NCBI GenBank assembly: GCA_903813345.2
Contig: CAIIXF020000012.1
Coordinates: forward strand, 19,601,520 to 19,665,519
Length of the DNA stretch: 64,000 bases
Reading direction: 5' to 3'
Origin: Owenia fusiformis
Lineage: Eukaryota > Annelida > Polychaeta > Sabellida > Oweniidae
In this document: positions 12,801 to 24,800 of the stretch, in pieces
Layout: each line of letters begins with the position of its first letter
Position numbering within the stretch: position 1 is the first letter of the stretch
Program-made: the position numbers and the translations under genes
The notes under the pieces: model-generated
What the model was told of the DNA's origin: nothing
Database searches by the model: none
The model's input: the letters and a program-made list of their open reading frames with translations, nothing else

Positions 12801-15800
12801 TTTGATCTCAAATTTAAGAGGGGTATTCAAGGCATTTCGGGTGCATAATCTAAAATTAGGTCCTAAAAAGTGTCATTTATGTTTGAAAGAACTTAAATTC
12901 TTGGGACATATAGTAAGTGAGTCTGGTATCCGCAGAGATTTGTCCAAAGTAAAGGCAATGGTGGCTTATCCACGTCCCACTACAGTTAAAGGAGTCCGTA
13001 GCTTTATCGGATTATTGACCTATTATAGATGTTATTTAAAAGATTTTAGTAAGATAGCGCGGCCCTTATATAAACTTACAGAGAAAAATATTAAATTTTG
13101 TTGGGATGACAAATGTGAAGCTAGTTTCAATGAGTTAAAAAATAAAATGACTTCTGACGAGGTTTTGGCATTTCCAGATTTAAGTATTCCTTTCATTCTA
13201 GATACAGACGCTAGTAATTTTTCTGTTGGTGGGGTGTTGTCACAAATTCAAGGGGGACAAGAAAGACCAATTTCATTTTTTTCAGCATCATTTAGCAAAT
13301 GTCAAAGAAAATATTGCGTCACACGTAAAGAGCTGTTTGCTATAATAAGTAGCCTAAGATATTGGCATCATATTTTATTATGTTCTGAATTTGTAATACG
13401 TACTGATCATAGTGCTCTCCAATATATAGCTAGGTTTGATTTGCCTGAAGGACAACTCAGTCGCTGGTTAGAATATTTGTCGCAATTTCAATTTCGAATT
13501 ATACACAGGAAAGGTGTAGATCATGGGAATGCAGATGCATTTTCAAGAATAGAAAACCCTCAAAGACCATGTCAAGAATGCAAATTTTGTGACAGGTTAG
13601 AGCAACGATCCAGAGAGAGATTAGAAATGCTTAGGGTAGTGCAGACAAGGTCAAAAGCTAAGAAAGCAAAGTTAACAGTAATTCCTGAGAAATCTGAAGA
13701 GTGTGAAGATTTTACTTGGCCAAGTAGTTTGACATTATTAGATTGGAAAGACTATCAAAATAAAGATTCTGAGCTCAAGCCTGTAATTAAGTGGGTTTTA
13801 GATTCAGTTAAACCAGGGTGGGAAGAGATTTCAGCTTTGTCAGCAGCCACTAAGACCTGTCATGCGAATTTTAAAAAATTTAAATTGATAAAGGGTATTT
13901 TATATCGCAAATACATTAATAGTGTTACAAATAAAGAACATTTTCAATTGGTAGTGCCAAGGTGTTTAAGGAAGGATATCTTATTTCAAGTTCATGATTC
14001 TCAAACAGCTGCCCATATGGGTATTGAAAAAATAGTCTGTTTATTAAGGGAAAAGTTTTGGTGGTTTCAGTTTAAGAATGACGTGGCTGATTATGTCAGA
14101 GCCTGTCATCAATGTCAGGTCAGTAAGCCTCCTCTGAAGAAACCCAGAGCAGAACTAAAGCTATTTAATTGTGGTAATCCTTTTGAAAGGGTAGTTTTAG
14201 ACATAGTGGGTCCGGTCATTACTAGTAAAAAAGGAAACCAGTATTTATTAACAATTTTGGACTCTTTCACCAGATGGGGGACGGCTGTTCCCATGTCAAA
14301 TATATTAGCCACCACAGTTGCAAAAGCATTAGTCAAAGATTTTATAAGTATTTTTGGGGTACCATATTTAATTCATACAGACAGGGGTACACAATTTGAA
14401 TCTGAATTGTTTCAGGAATTATGTCGCATTTTATCTATTACAAAGACAAGAACCACGAGTTACCACAGCCAGAGTAATGGGCAATGTGAGAGGTGGAACA
14501 GAACCATTGTGGGTCTATTAAAAGCATTAATATATAAACATCCCCGTGACTGGTGTGAAAAAGTGCCATTAGCATTGCTAGTTTATAGAAATACCCGTCA
14601 TGGAACTTTGCAGTATAGTCCTAATCAGCTGTTATTTGGGAGAAATGTACACATGCCAATTGACTTACTATTTGGTAATTACCATAGATATGTGCCCCCC
14701 TCCCAACATATAAATACTGCTCAGTATGTGATTGATCTTAAACAACAGTTACATGAAATTCATGAAGTAGCTAGAAAAAATGTAGACATGAATTCAGCTA
14801 AGTATAAAAGGACGTATGATCTAAAAAGTTCCAAAGTACAATATAATGTTGGAGATATGGTGCTGTTATATCATCCCGTCTTAAAACCTGGTAGAAATAC
14901 TAAGTTAGTTAAACGAAATTGGGAAGGCCCTTACGAAATTATGCAAGTGATAGCATATAATCTTTTGAAAATCAAGAAAGTTAAGGGTGCTAAAGAAATG
15001 ACTGTGGCTTATAATCGTTTAAAACCCTACCATGTTTTGGAAAGTGAAGATAAAGCTAGTAATGCAGGAAATGAGAAATAAAGAAATTACTATCTATAAA
15101 TAGGTGTGATTATTGAGTGAGTATAAGTTAGTAAAGGAATGCGTATGTAAATAATGTATACTTAATGGGGTTAATCCAGGGCTCTGTTTCATCATTTGTA
15201 AGGTTGCTCCATAAAATTCTTCATAGGTAGTCAATTAAGATGTTGATCTCTGCCTAAAATACAAGTAGAAATTAATATCATGTTAAGGAAATAGAGTTTT
15301 CTTGGGGTGTAAGGTTTGAGTTTGTTATAATGATGGTCTACAGTTTTCATAATTAAAAAAAAAAGATGGCGTGACGATAGTTGAAAATGGTTTTTGATTA
15401 AAGCATATATTCAGTTGAGGGTAAAACTGTTGTGTTGTATATGTTAACAAATGTTTTCATAATCAAAGAAAGATGGCGTGATGGTAGATGGATATTGCTA
15501 TTAATTAAACTGTGTTAAATGTAATGTATAACTGATTTTATCTGACAATTTTTGAATAGGAAATGTCTTTACCAACCGGGAACGAGACAATGGAGGTTCT
15601 CATAACAAATAGAGGCTTCAGGTCTCAAGTGACTGGGTCGGGGTTGACAGTACTCCGATATAATTTTGATGCTGGTCCTCGAGCTGTATTCAGAGGGGAT
15701 CCTATTCATTATATGTCGGCATTGCATCAAGAAATGCAATGGTGGAGAGACATCCTAATTCTCTTTGATGAGGATCGTGAGGATGACTTCATCTACTCAT

Positions 15801-18800
15801 ATGAGCATAGGTTATATACCTCTGAGGTTGGTGATAGAATCATCAATCTGGAGGATAGAATCTCTGCCCTTGAAGAGTGGGGAAGTACTTTCCTCCGAAC
15901 TTTAGTTGGAGAGATTGGTGGGGTATTGGCTCCCATGGTATTGGCTGGATTTTTCAGGGTCCTGGGATAGGCTTGATCATAGCATAATTCAGTGCTGTGT
16001 CTCATATGTGCTGGGCTGCAAAGTAAAATACTAATTGTAGTTTTGGCATTAGGTGTGACATAAGCTGTTTTCTTTTCAAATGGTCAAGGCTATTTTGGGG
16101 ATCATTGATTAATCTGTGTGTCAATCTGGATTCTTTAATGTTGAGGTATGAAGTCTCTATGGGTTATGTGGTTCACAGGTAAAAGCATGGTGATTGTTGC
16201 ATATGGGAATGAATGCATGAACCCAATTCTAAAACTTTGGAGGTCTTCTATTGAGAAACTTTTCAAATGTGTCATTTCTATTATACTATCAGAACAACTA
16301 GGTAGTAAATAAAGATAATAACATAGTGCATGTTTTTCAACATTGTCTTATTTCATATAAGGTAAGGCCAGTTTGTTTGATTACTAATAGTGATCTAAAA
16401 ATATTGACTTCCCTACCCAGTCTGTAGTAAAATCTATCCAAACATATGTACTATAGAAAATGAATAAAATTTTATGATACAAAACACATGAAGTCGGAGA
16501 AAGGAATTTTTAATGGCTGCCTTTCACGCTAGGAAGACGGGTATATAGCTATATAGCTGTAATGGCTTAATGAACATTAGACCAAAGATCGAATATTTTG
16601 CAGCTAAGGGGTCTTCTTAGAATGGGTTTCATTTCAAATGTAAATTCATTGCGTTTCCAAACAAAGATAATTTTAGAGATCTTGAAATTAGTGAATGTTA
16701 TTAGGTAAAAACATATAGTAACCAGTTCTTTTTATTTTCAATTTTTTGTTAGGGTTCGGTTGCAAATGACATAATTGAAATCTAGTTTGGTGTATTTTTA
16801 TCATTTTGATATAAAGCACGTTCAGTGAGATTGCATAATTATGTTATGTGAGGGGGTATTGAGGGCTATGGTGATATTATTTCTCATTTAGATGCATGTT
16901 GATTCACAGATTTTCTGTGATTTCAGCTTGATCTCTGAGCATTCTGTTATTGAAATGTTTTATTTGGCTAGTACCAAATAGGTGGAAGAAGTAATATCTT
17001 TCTTGATTAATCATTGGTAACCAAGGATAAATACAGCCATAGCTAGAAAATGCTCTACGGATTATTTTATTCTAGTTGGGACAAGCTCAGGGTGGAATAT
17101 AAGTTAAATAGAGGGTAGGGTTCTGTTTTTAGAAATCTTACTAAAAAGTGGATGGTATACTTTTCTGAAAATAACCATGTTGAGTAATCTGGGAGAAGAT
17201 ATCATACAGTAGTAAAAATTTCGCATTTGATTACAGCTTTCCTATGAATTTAAATAGAAAGAAGTTCTAATTTAAAGATCAATAATTTACATCATTGTTC
17301 CTTTTAAATAATGTGGGTCGATGGGAATTTGTTTATTTGGAAGGTATTGTTTAAAATATATAATACGGGTGGTCAGGTTTCTGGGGATAACTAAATTAAT
17401 AGAGTTTGTTTAAGCCCAAGTAGCGTAGGAATGATTTAGAAGAAAATTTGCATCTTATTGTTGTTAAAATGTATAATTTTGTTCAAGGGATGGATTTTGA
17501 GATGATGTTTTCATAATGACAAATATACCTTAAAGATTGTCATTTGCCTCCGTTTGTAGTTACATCACGTGCGACTGTTAGGCCTCTCAAAGTTAGTACA
17601 GCTGAACCCTAAAATAAATGAGATAAGCATTCAGATGTTGGTCGTTATGGTAATGAACTGAATTAATTAAGCAGAATCTGTCGTACACTGGATAGACAAT
17701 TCCCGTTAAATAGAGATCCAAATCTAACAAAAAAAATCACAATTATATATTAATTGTTCAATCAGTTACTAAGTTACTGATTACTTATTCAAAAGCATTG
17801 TTTTTAATTAATCCTTGACACGACACTTTTCTCGCATAAGGGTAATTTAAAAGTTATTAAAATATATGAGTTAGTTTGCTATCATTCTGGAATTAATTGT
17901 AAGGGAAAGGATCTCTGGTGAATTAAGCGGTTATATGAATCTTAGCATTTAGTAGCATAAGGACTAAGTAAAAGTACACAGCATGGTCATGTTAATAGTG
18001 GGGATATGCTTACTGTTAGTTGGAGTTCATTGCTGTTATGTACATGTCTGTTGGAGATGAAAAGGTCAACTGGTCAAAGCCTCTAGACTAGAGTTGTTAT
18101 AGTAACGAGAAATTGGATAAATTATGCAGGAATTTCAGGCAAACATGTTTGATGCTAGGTTTATCACACAGTAGGCTATCTGATAACTGACCTCTTCCAA
18201 TTAGTAAAGCAGTCTGGGTTTTTGGGAAGTCAAATTAACAGAACAATTATTGCCATTCTACCAAATTCTATCTAACTACATATTAGACCAATACATACCC
18301 GTTGCATTCCTTCCGTTTGATAGTGAAACTAATGTTAACCAAAGATCTATATCTCTTAAACTGATGTCCATGATTTTTTCTAACAGAGTACATTTGCATG
18401 TGTAGTTAATAATTCCCAGAGTATGGAAATCGGCGATTCGCAAATATGAATCCTGGTTATGAATGACTCTTCAAGAATTATGTTATTACTAAAATATAAA
18501 AGTCTTAGGGTCACCCCTCCTTTTAAAGCTCTAGTAAAGTAACGGGGTGCTAATGTAAGAGGCGAATAGGCCTTCATAAAATAGAAAATAATTTATAAAT
18601 AAAAAGAGAGATCTAAGGAACAGATTATCATCAATTCTATGCGAAACGCTAATATGTTTCCATTGAACTTGATATTTACAGGTATGGCTAAAAGTGTGCG
18701 ATAACGCTAACATGTTTCCACATTGTTTTGTCTTTTAATTACTCAAGGAGTGATTTTAAGCGTTCGATGTTTAATTTCTTTTGTCTATATGTTCTAATTG

Positions 18801-21800
18801 CAGGCATAATGATGGAAGTATATTTTGATTTCTCTGATGAGGTTTCAATACTCCAGACAGATCACCCAAGTCTTCAAAACTGAGGGACTATTACAACTAA
18901 AAGTAAAGTATGACATTGAGAATGATGTGCACTTCAAAAAGTCAAACCGGGTAAATTTGAAAGGGTTCCCATGCAATAGATTTAGAGAAATTTGTCAGGT
19001 TTTTGAAAGTTATAAAAGATTTCGTTGTCACAATTTGTTTGAAATATTAGATTTATGGTTGTATTTAGGTTTAACAGAAGAAGTTTTAATTGAATAGTTA
19101 GCCTTTTATGAGTTTGATCATTTATTGGAAAATTTAGGTACATTCTATAAACTAATCAAAATTGGTTTTGTAAGGGCTGCTAATGATATCATAATGGATG
19201 CTAGAGTGCCAGAATATCTGTTACAAACCGCGGCTACTTTAAGCTTTAAGAAATTTAAGAAGCATTTCTTAAACACCAAATACAAAGTGAATAAAAATTT
19301 TGTAAAATATTACTGTGGAAGATGTTTGTGTATCAAATGTCAGAAATTTCGTCATGATAGAATGGTTCAATTAATGGATGGAAATTATTCAACACCTTAT
19401 TTTGGAGCCCTGTCAAATTCTCCATTAAAAAATGTTAGGAATAAATAAATCAATCAGTAATTATCAGATGTATCAAAGAAATACTGCATGTGCATTGGAT
19501 ATGTTCGGGATATTGGCAATATGTTTAGTTAAGCTAAATAATGCATTGAAAATTTTGTTTCATTAAAATATTAGCCTAGAAATAAACATGTTTAAAGATA
19601 AAAGATATCATGTCCATTCTATGGTTTATTAAAAATTATTAATGATTTGGTGGGGGAACTTTTCAACTCAAGCCTGCCTTTTGCTGTTTTTTTTAGATGA
19701 TTGACAGAATAAACGATGCCTCAAATAATTGGTTCTTGTATAATATTAAGCTATGTACCATTAGAGTAAGAGGTGACTTCGCTATAATCAAATCATGCTG
19801 TATGCGTGATTAGAAGTACCTTTTTATTCTATTGAAGGTATAATTAAAAATAAAAAATTATTACGTATGGTGAGAGTAGTGTGAAACTACAAATATTAAA
19901 CAAATCTGCTATCAAAGTCGTAGTATGATCAGATCCGTTATAATCAACTAATTCTTTAAGAGTTAGAAGGACTGGTTATGAGAAAACGACAAAGTAGAAA
20001 ATCACCAAAATAAGAATTAATATTTGAGGTAATAAAGTGAAAATTTAAAAGGAGGAATTTGATAATTTAAATACAATCTTTAAGTTCGAATTTATTCTTC
20101 TAAGTTGTTCTGAAATGCTCAATATAATCAAATGATACGGCATGTGTCATCCGAGGATGTCAGAATAAATGTTAAAAGAATTAAAATATTTTATAAAATG
20201 GCAGGTGGAAATTGAAATGTTCAGGGTTAAATTGATAATTAGAATTATAAAAAAATGACTTTGGAATGGGTATTTTAAAGATAAAGTTAATTAAAAGAAA
20301 AATTTTAAGGAAAAGTTGGCATATTTAAAATGAAATAGAAATTGATAATGCAAAATAAATTGGTTTTGGATATGTATTCATGTAAAGAAATTATAAATAG
20401 ATGCGTATGCGTGTTTCTTTGATTAAAACTGTTAGTTATTAAATTCGGAAAGATATTATTTGAATTTGTCAGGGTTATTCAATTGGGAAATAACATAATT
20501 AGACAAAATTAGAGAGGAAATGGATTATTGTTTATGTTTATGTTGAGATTATTGCAAGTAATAAGTACATATGTGTCTACGTGATTATAAGTACGGGAGA
20601 TTAATCTAGTAGTTTAATCTGAGATCTCACACTGAAGTGTCCATTGTATCTCAAAAGCAGTCCTATTCTAGTTCTTAAATTTCCATATGTCCATTTGAAG
20701 AGTACAGGACGGAAGTGTCCTGTTCAATTGATCTTGTATTACATTTCTGGTAAATCTTGTAGGTCAAATACAGCAAAATCCCAACGCATAATAGAGAGCC
20801 GATAGTTAGGGTAATGCTATAATACAAAAATGAGGGTGATTAGGGTATAATAAGAACAACTTAAAACTCAATAAATGCATGATTTCGAAAAAAAATTAAA
20901 GAAGGTAGTGTTTAACTAGTGGTAGTTAACGATTTAGGTGCCAAGTGATACTTACAAGTAATGGTGAATTGTTTGAGGTTCAGAAATGTCGGTGACACTG
21001 GTAGTACTGGCTGGAAGGGTATTCACGTAATATGTGGACGTTGAAATTAAGTCAGTTTGAGAGTCAGTGGTAGCTTGTGGTAGTGATGGACTGTTTGTGA
21101 TTTCGCTGATTTCAGTGGTAATCAGAGGAGTTGGTTGAATAGAAGACGTTGTGTACTGTTTATGGATCTGGCTAGTCCTTGCAAAAGTATTAGTTGTGGC
21201 CATAACGGAACCTATTGTTGAGCGTGGAACAGGGAGATGGGTAATTGAATCTTGAGTTAAAACTGGTTTAACAGTGAATTTCGACTCCAAAGTTTGTTTA
21301 TATTCGAACATATCCAGTGTGGGAACTAGTTCTGTTAGAGGCGTAGATTTTCTGTTTTCGGGTCCAAGGGTTGTTTTATCAGTGTGAGGGATAGATACAG
21401 GATTGACCGTGGGAGATTCCCTATAAATGAGAGTTTAGAAGGGTATTACTTGAGTATTAGTAACAGGATAAAATAAATGAAATTAATTAAATCAAAGGTC
21501 AAAGTCACATTTTTTGAATTAAAGTTCAGATTAGTTTTTAAAAAAAAGTACAAATGAATAAAAAGGTTTTATAAAAATATTTCTTACCAGCAGTAAATCT
21601 TTATGTTATTGTGACAATAACATGACAGTGGACATGTTTCTCCCGGGATAATAGATACAAATCCAAGAATAATCCATAGCAGTTTCATTTTGATGTTAAG
21701 GTTTAGCGGTTTGCTTTGTGAATGATAATAAGTTAAAAAAGAAATAGGCAACTGATAGCTCTGGGAATTTTTGCTGAATTGACAAGGAACAATAATGAAA

Positions 21801-24800
21801 TCAGGTTGAATTAATGGGAATTACTTAAAACTTTATAAAAAATGGGCAGAAGTTATCAACACCAGTTAAAAATTTTATTAGGGGGAACGAATAATAACAA
21901 AGCTTGAGTTATTTATGGGCTTGATATATGTAGCCTGGTGGTCAATGGGTCTATTTACAAAATTACATGAGTGTACATGGTGTACTTGGCGTGATTTAAA
22001 ATTATGTTGCATGGGAATGAAAATGTTCTTGGGTAAAACATTTTATTCACTCATTTTATTTCTGAAAAAATGGTATTTATAGAGTATTAATTTGGATAGA
22101 GTAAACTGCTTACATGTTTGTTTTGAATTTTGTTTATTTGCAGATACAAAAGATGAATTCCGTTATGTTTCTGATGTTCTGGGTAGTTGCACTCGGCCAC
22201 GCCACAGATATGATCTTAAATGAGGAATATCAGGTCGCGTTTCAGCCGCTTCACACGCTGGATCTAAGTAAACATGTATTTAAATATATGTTGGGTATTA
22301 GGTGGCCGGTTAAGCTTGATAAATTTGATTTCCCAGAATTGGAATGCTCCCGTTCAGAATCTGGCCCCCTAAGATTAAGTGAAACTGGTCCCGATGTAAA
22401 AATGCGAATAGAAACATGTGAATTGGCCAAATCATATTCTTTAGTTTTAAAGTCAGATATTCAGGAATTGGAAAACAAATTATTGGAGTTAACCAATAAT
22501 GTGAAAGTCTCTTTGCCAGGCATTTCTTCTATGAAAAGACAAAAACGGAATATTATGGGTAATTTATTTGGACCTATTTATAATTTCATGGGATTAGTAT
22601 CAACTAAGGATATAGAAACTATTGAAAGTCAAATAAAGGTTTTGGAAAATGGCCAATCAAAATTATATGATAGCGGAAATCAATTACGAAAAGGAATTTT
22701 ATCTCTTGGAAATTTGACAGATTCGAGAATTAATAATTTATTACAAACAATGAGCCATAATCAGGAGAATATTAAAATAGCATTTTCAAATGTTTCTATG
22801 GCTTTAGATGATGTAGAATATAGAATTACAGAGGTGACAAGTCATTTGGTTCAACTAAGAAATTTAGTTAATTTTATTGCTAGGGCTATTCATATGCAAA
22901 CACGGATAATAAGTCAAATTGAAATGACCTATACAAGTCTTTTGTCAGGGATAGATGACATACAAAGAGGAAATCTTCCTTATGTGTTAATTCCACCCAA
23001 TCAATTAGAGGATATAAAAAATACAGTTACAGAAGTATTACATGATCGTTTGGGGGAAGAATATGAGTTAACATTTAATAATACTTTAAAGTTTTACAAG
23101 TTTGTAAAGGTAATAGGGACATGGACAGATAAAGCTTTATATGTCATTATTGATATACCTTTTCATCGAAAAAATGGCGAATTTTTATTATATGCTGTCC
23201 ATTCCCAAGAAATGGAAATTGGAGAGTCCTCTAAAGCTACGGTGATAAGAAAGTTGCCAAGTTATTTGGCGATTGGTAAGGATCATTACGTAACATTATC
23301 TGATGAGGAATATTTATCATGTGATAAGAAACATTGTCATAGGCCATTGGTTCCCTTAATAATTAATGAAAGGGAATGCATTTTAAATCTATTCAATAAA
23401 AAACAAGGGCTAGCAGCAAAAAGTTGTAAATTTGATGTTATTATAAAGAAACTAGACGATCATGTCAGAATTATCGATCAATACGTATTCCTTTCGAATG
23501 TAAGTGGAAATCTGACCATGAAGTGCACAGAAGGAATGTCTAGGTTGTGTGAAGAAAAATTGTGCATCAAAGTTTTACCTTGCAATTGTTTTATTGATTG
23601 GAATGGTGATAAAATTTATTTCCATCCAGAAGCTTGTACCCTGAAAATGATAAGGGATCCTCCGAGAAAGAATGCGGCATTTTTAATAAATTATCATGCA
23701 AACATTATTGATTGGGAAAATGCAGGAAATACATTAGAAGGTCTAAAGTATCCACATTTGAATGAATTGGAATTAGTTAATCCAGAGGTAGTAGATAATC
23801 AGGAAAGGATTCAGTTAGAGAAAGTAATTGACAATATTAAAAGGCAAAGGTCGTGGTTTGTGAAACCTGATTATAACTTATTTACATTTGGGAAATTGCA
23901 AACTGGCTGGGTAGAATTTTTACAGTGTATTCTGTTAATGATATTAGTAGTTGCAATGATTGTCTTATTCATTTTGACATATAAGTACAGGAGAGTTATA
24001 TTAAGATTGGGTAAGGTTATGGTGAGTAAGCAGTTAGTTAAGAAGTAATCATCGGTAATGGTGAAGGAGACACATGCGAGCTGCTAATATGGTTCCATGA
24101 GTTGGTTCTGACTTGGTTTTTTTTTCTATCTGGGTGATAAGTAAGTTATTAGTAAAATGAAAAGGAAAGAATTAGTATAAATTTACATATGGAATTATGT
24201 ATACTTACCTCTTAAAATATGGACCCAATAGAGATAAAATTCTATCACGTGCTGAATCACCGCCATGTTAATTGGAAAATTCCCGGTTCTTTGTTATCAT
24301 CAAAATGTCCACATGTTTCTAGGTGAAATTTCCTCCTGTATTATGCAGATGTTCTAATCCTTGATGTCCAGTAAAGAATATTTCGGATGTTTTGGTGGCT
24401 ACCAAATAAGTGTTCGATGAATTTCTTTATCTAATTGATTATATATGTAGTTCTCTGTGATTCCTCTAATAAACATGAAGTTTTGTCTATCATACATTTG
24501 TATGGGGGTATCTTTAGCATGTTTGGAAGGGGTAGAGAGAGCAATCTTTTGGCGCTTGTGATTGGTTGGTTAAGGAAGGGGGTGGAGTTTGGTATATACC
24601 CAGTTGCAACATTTTTTTATGAGTGACAGTTCAGACGAGAGGAGACGTTTTAACAACTGGGTTGATTTTTATGTTGTTTTTTTTCTGAAAATTCAAGGTG
24701 AGTGATTAGAGAGATACTGCGATATATACAGCGATTTTATAGTTATTACTCAATATAATCTCATATATTCATTTATTTACTCAATATTATTTCATATACT

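Noticed and set aside
24435-24626. 63-codon ORF between env and the 3' LTR
   Set aside because: It runs through a promoter-like block, has no acceptor before it and no recognisable features.
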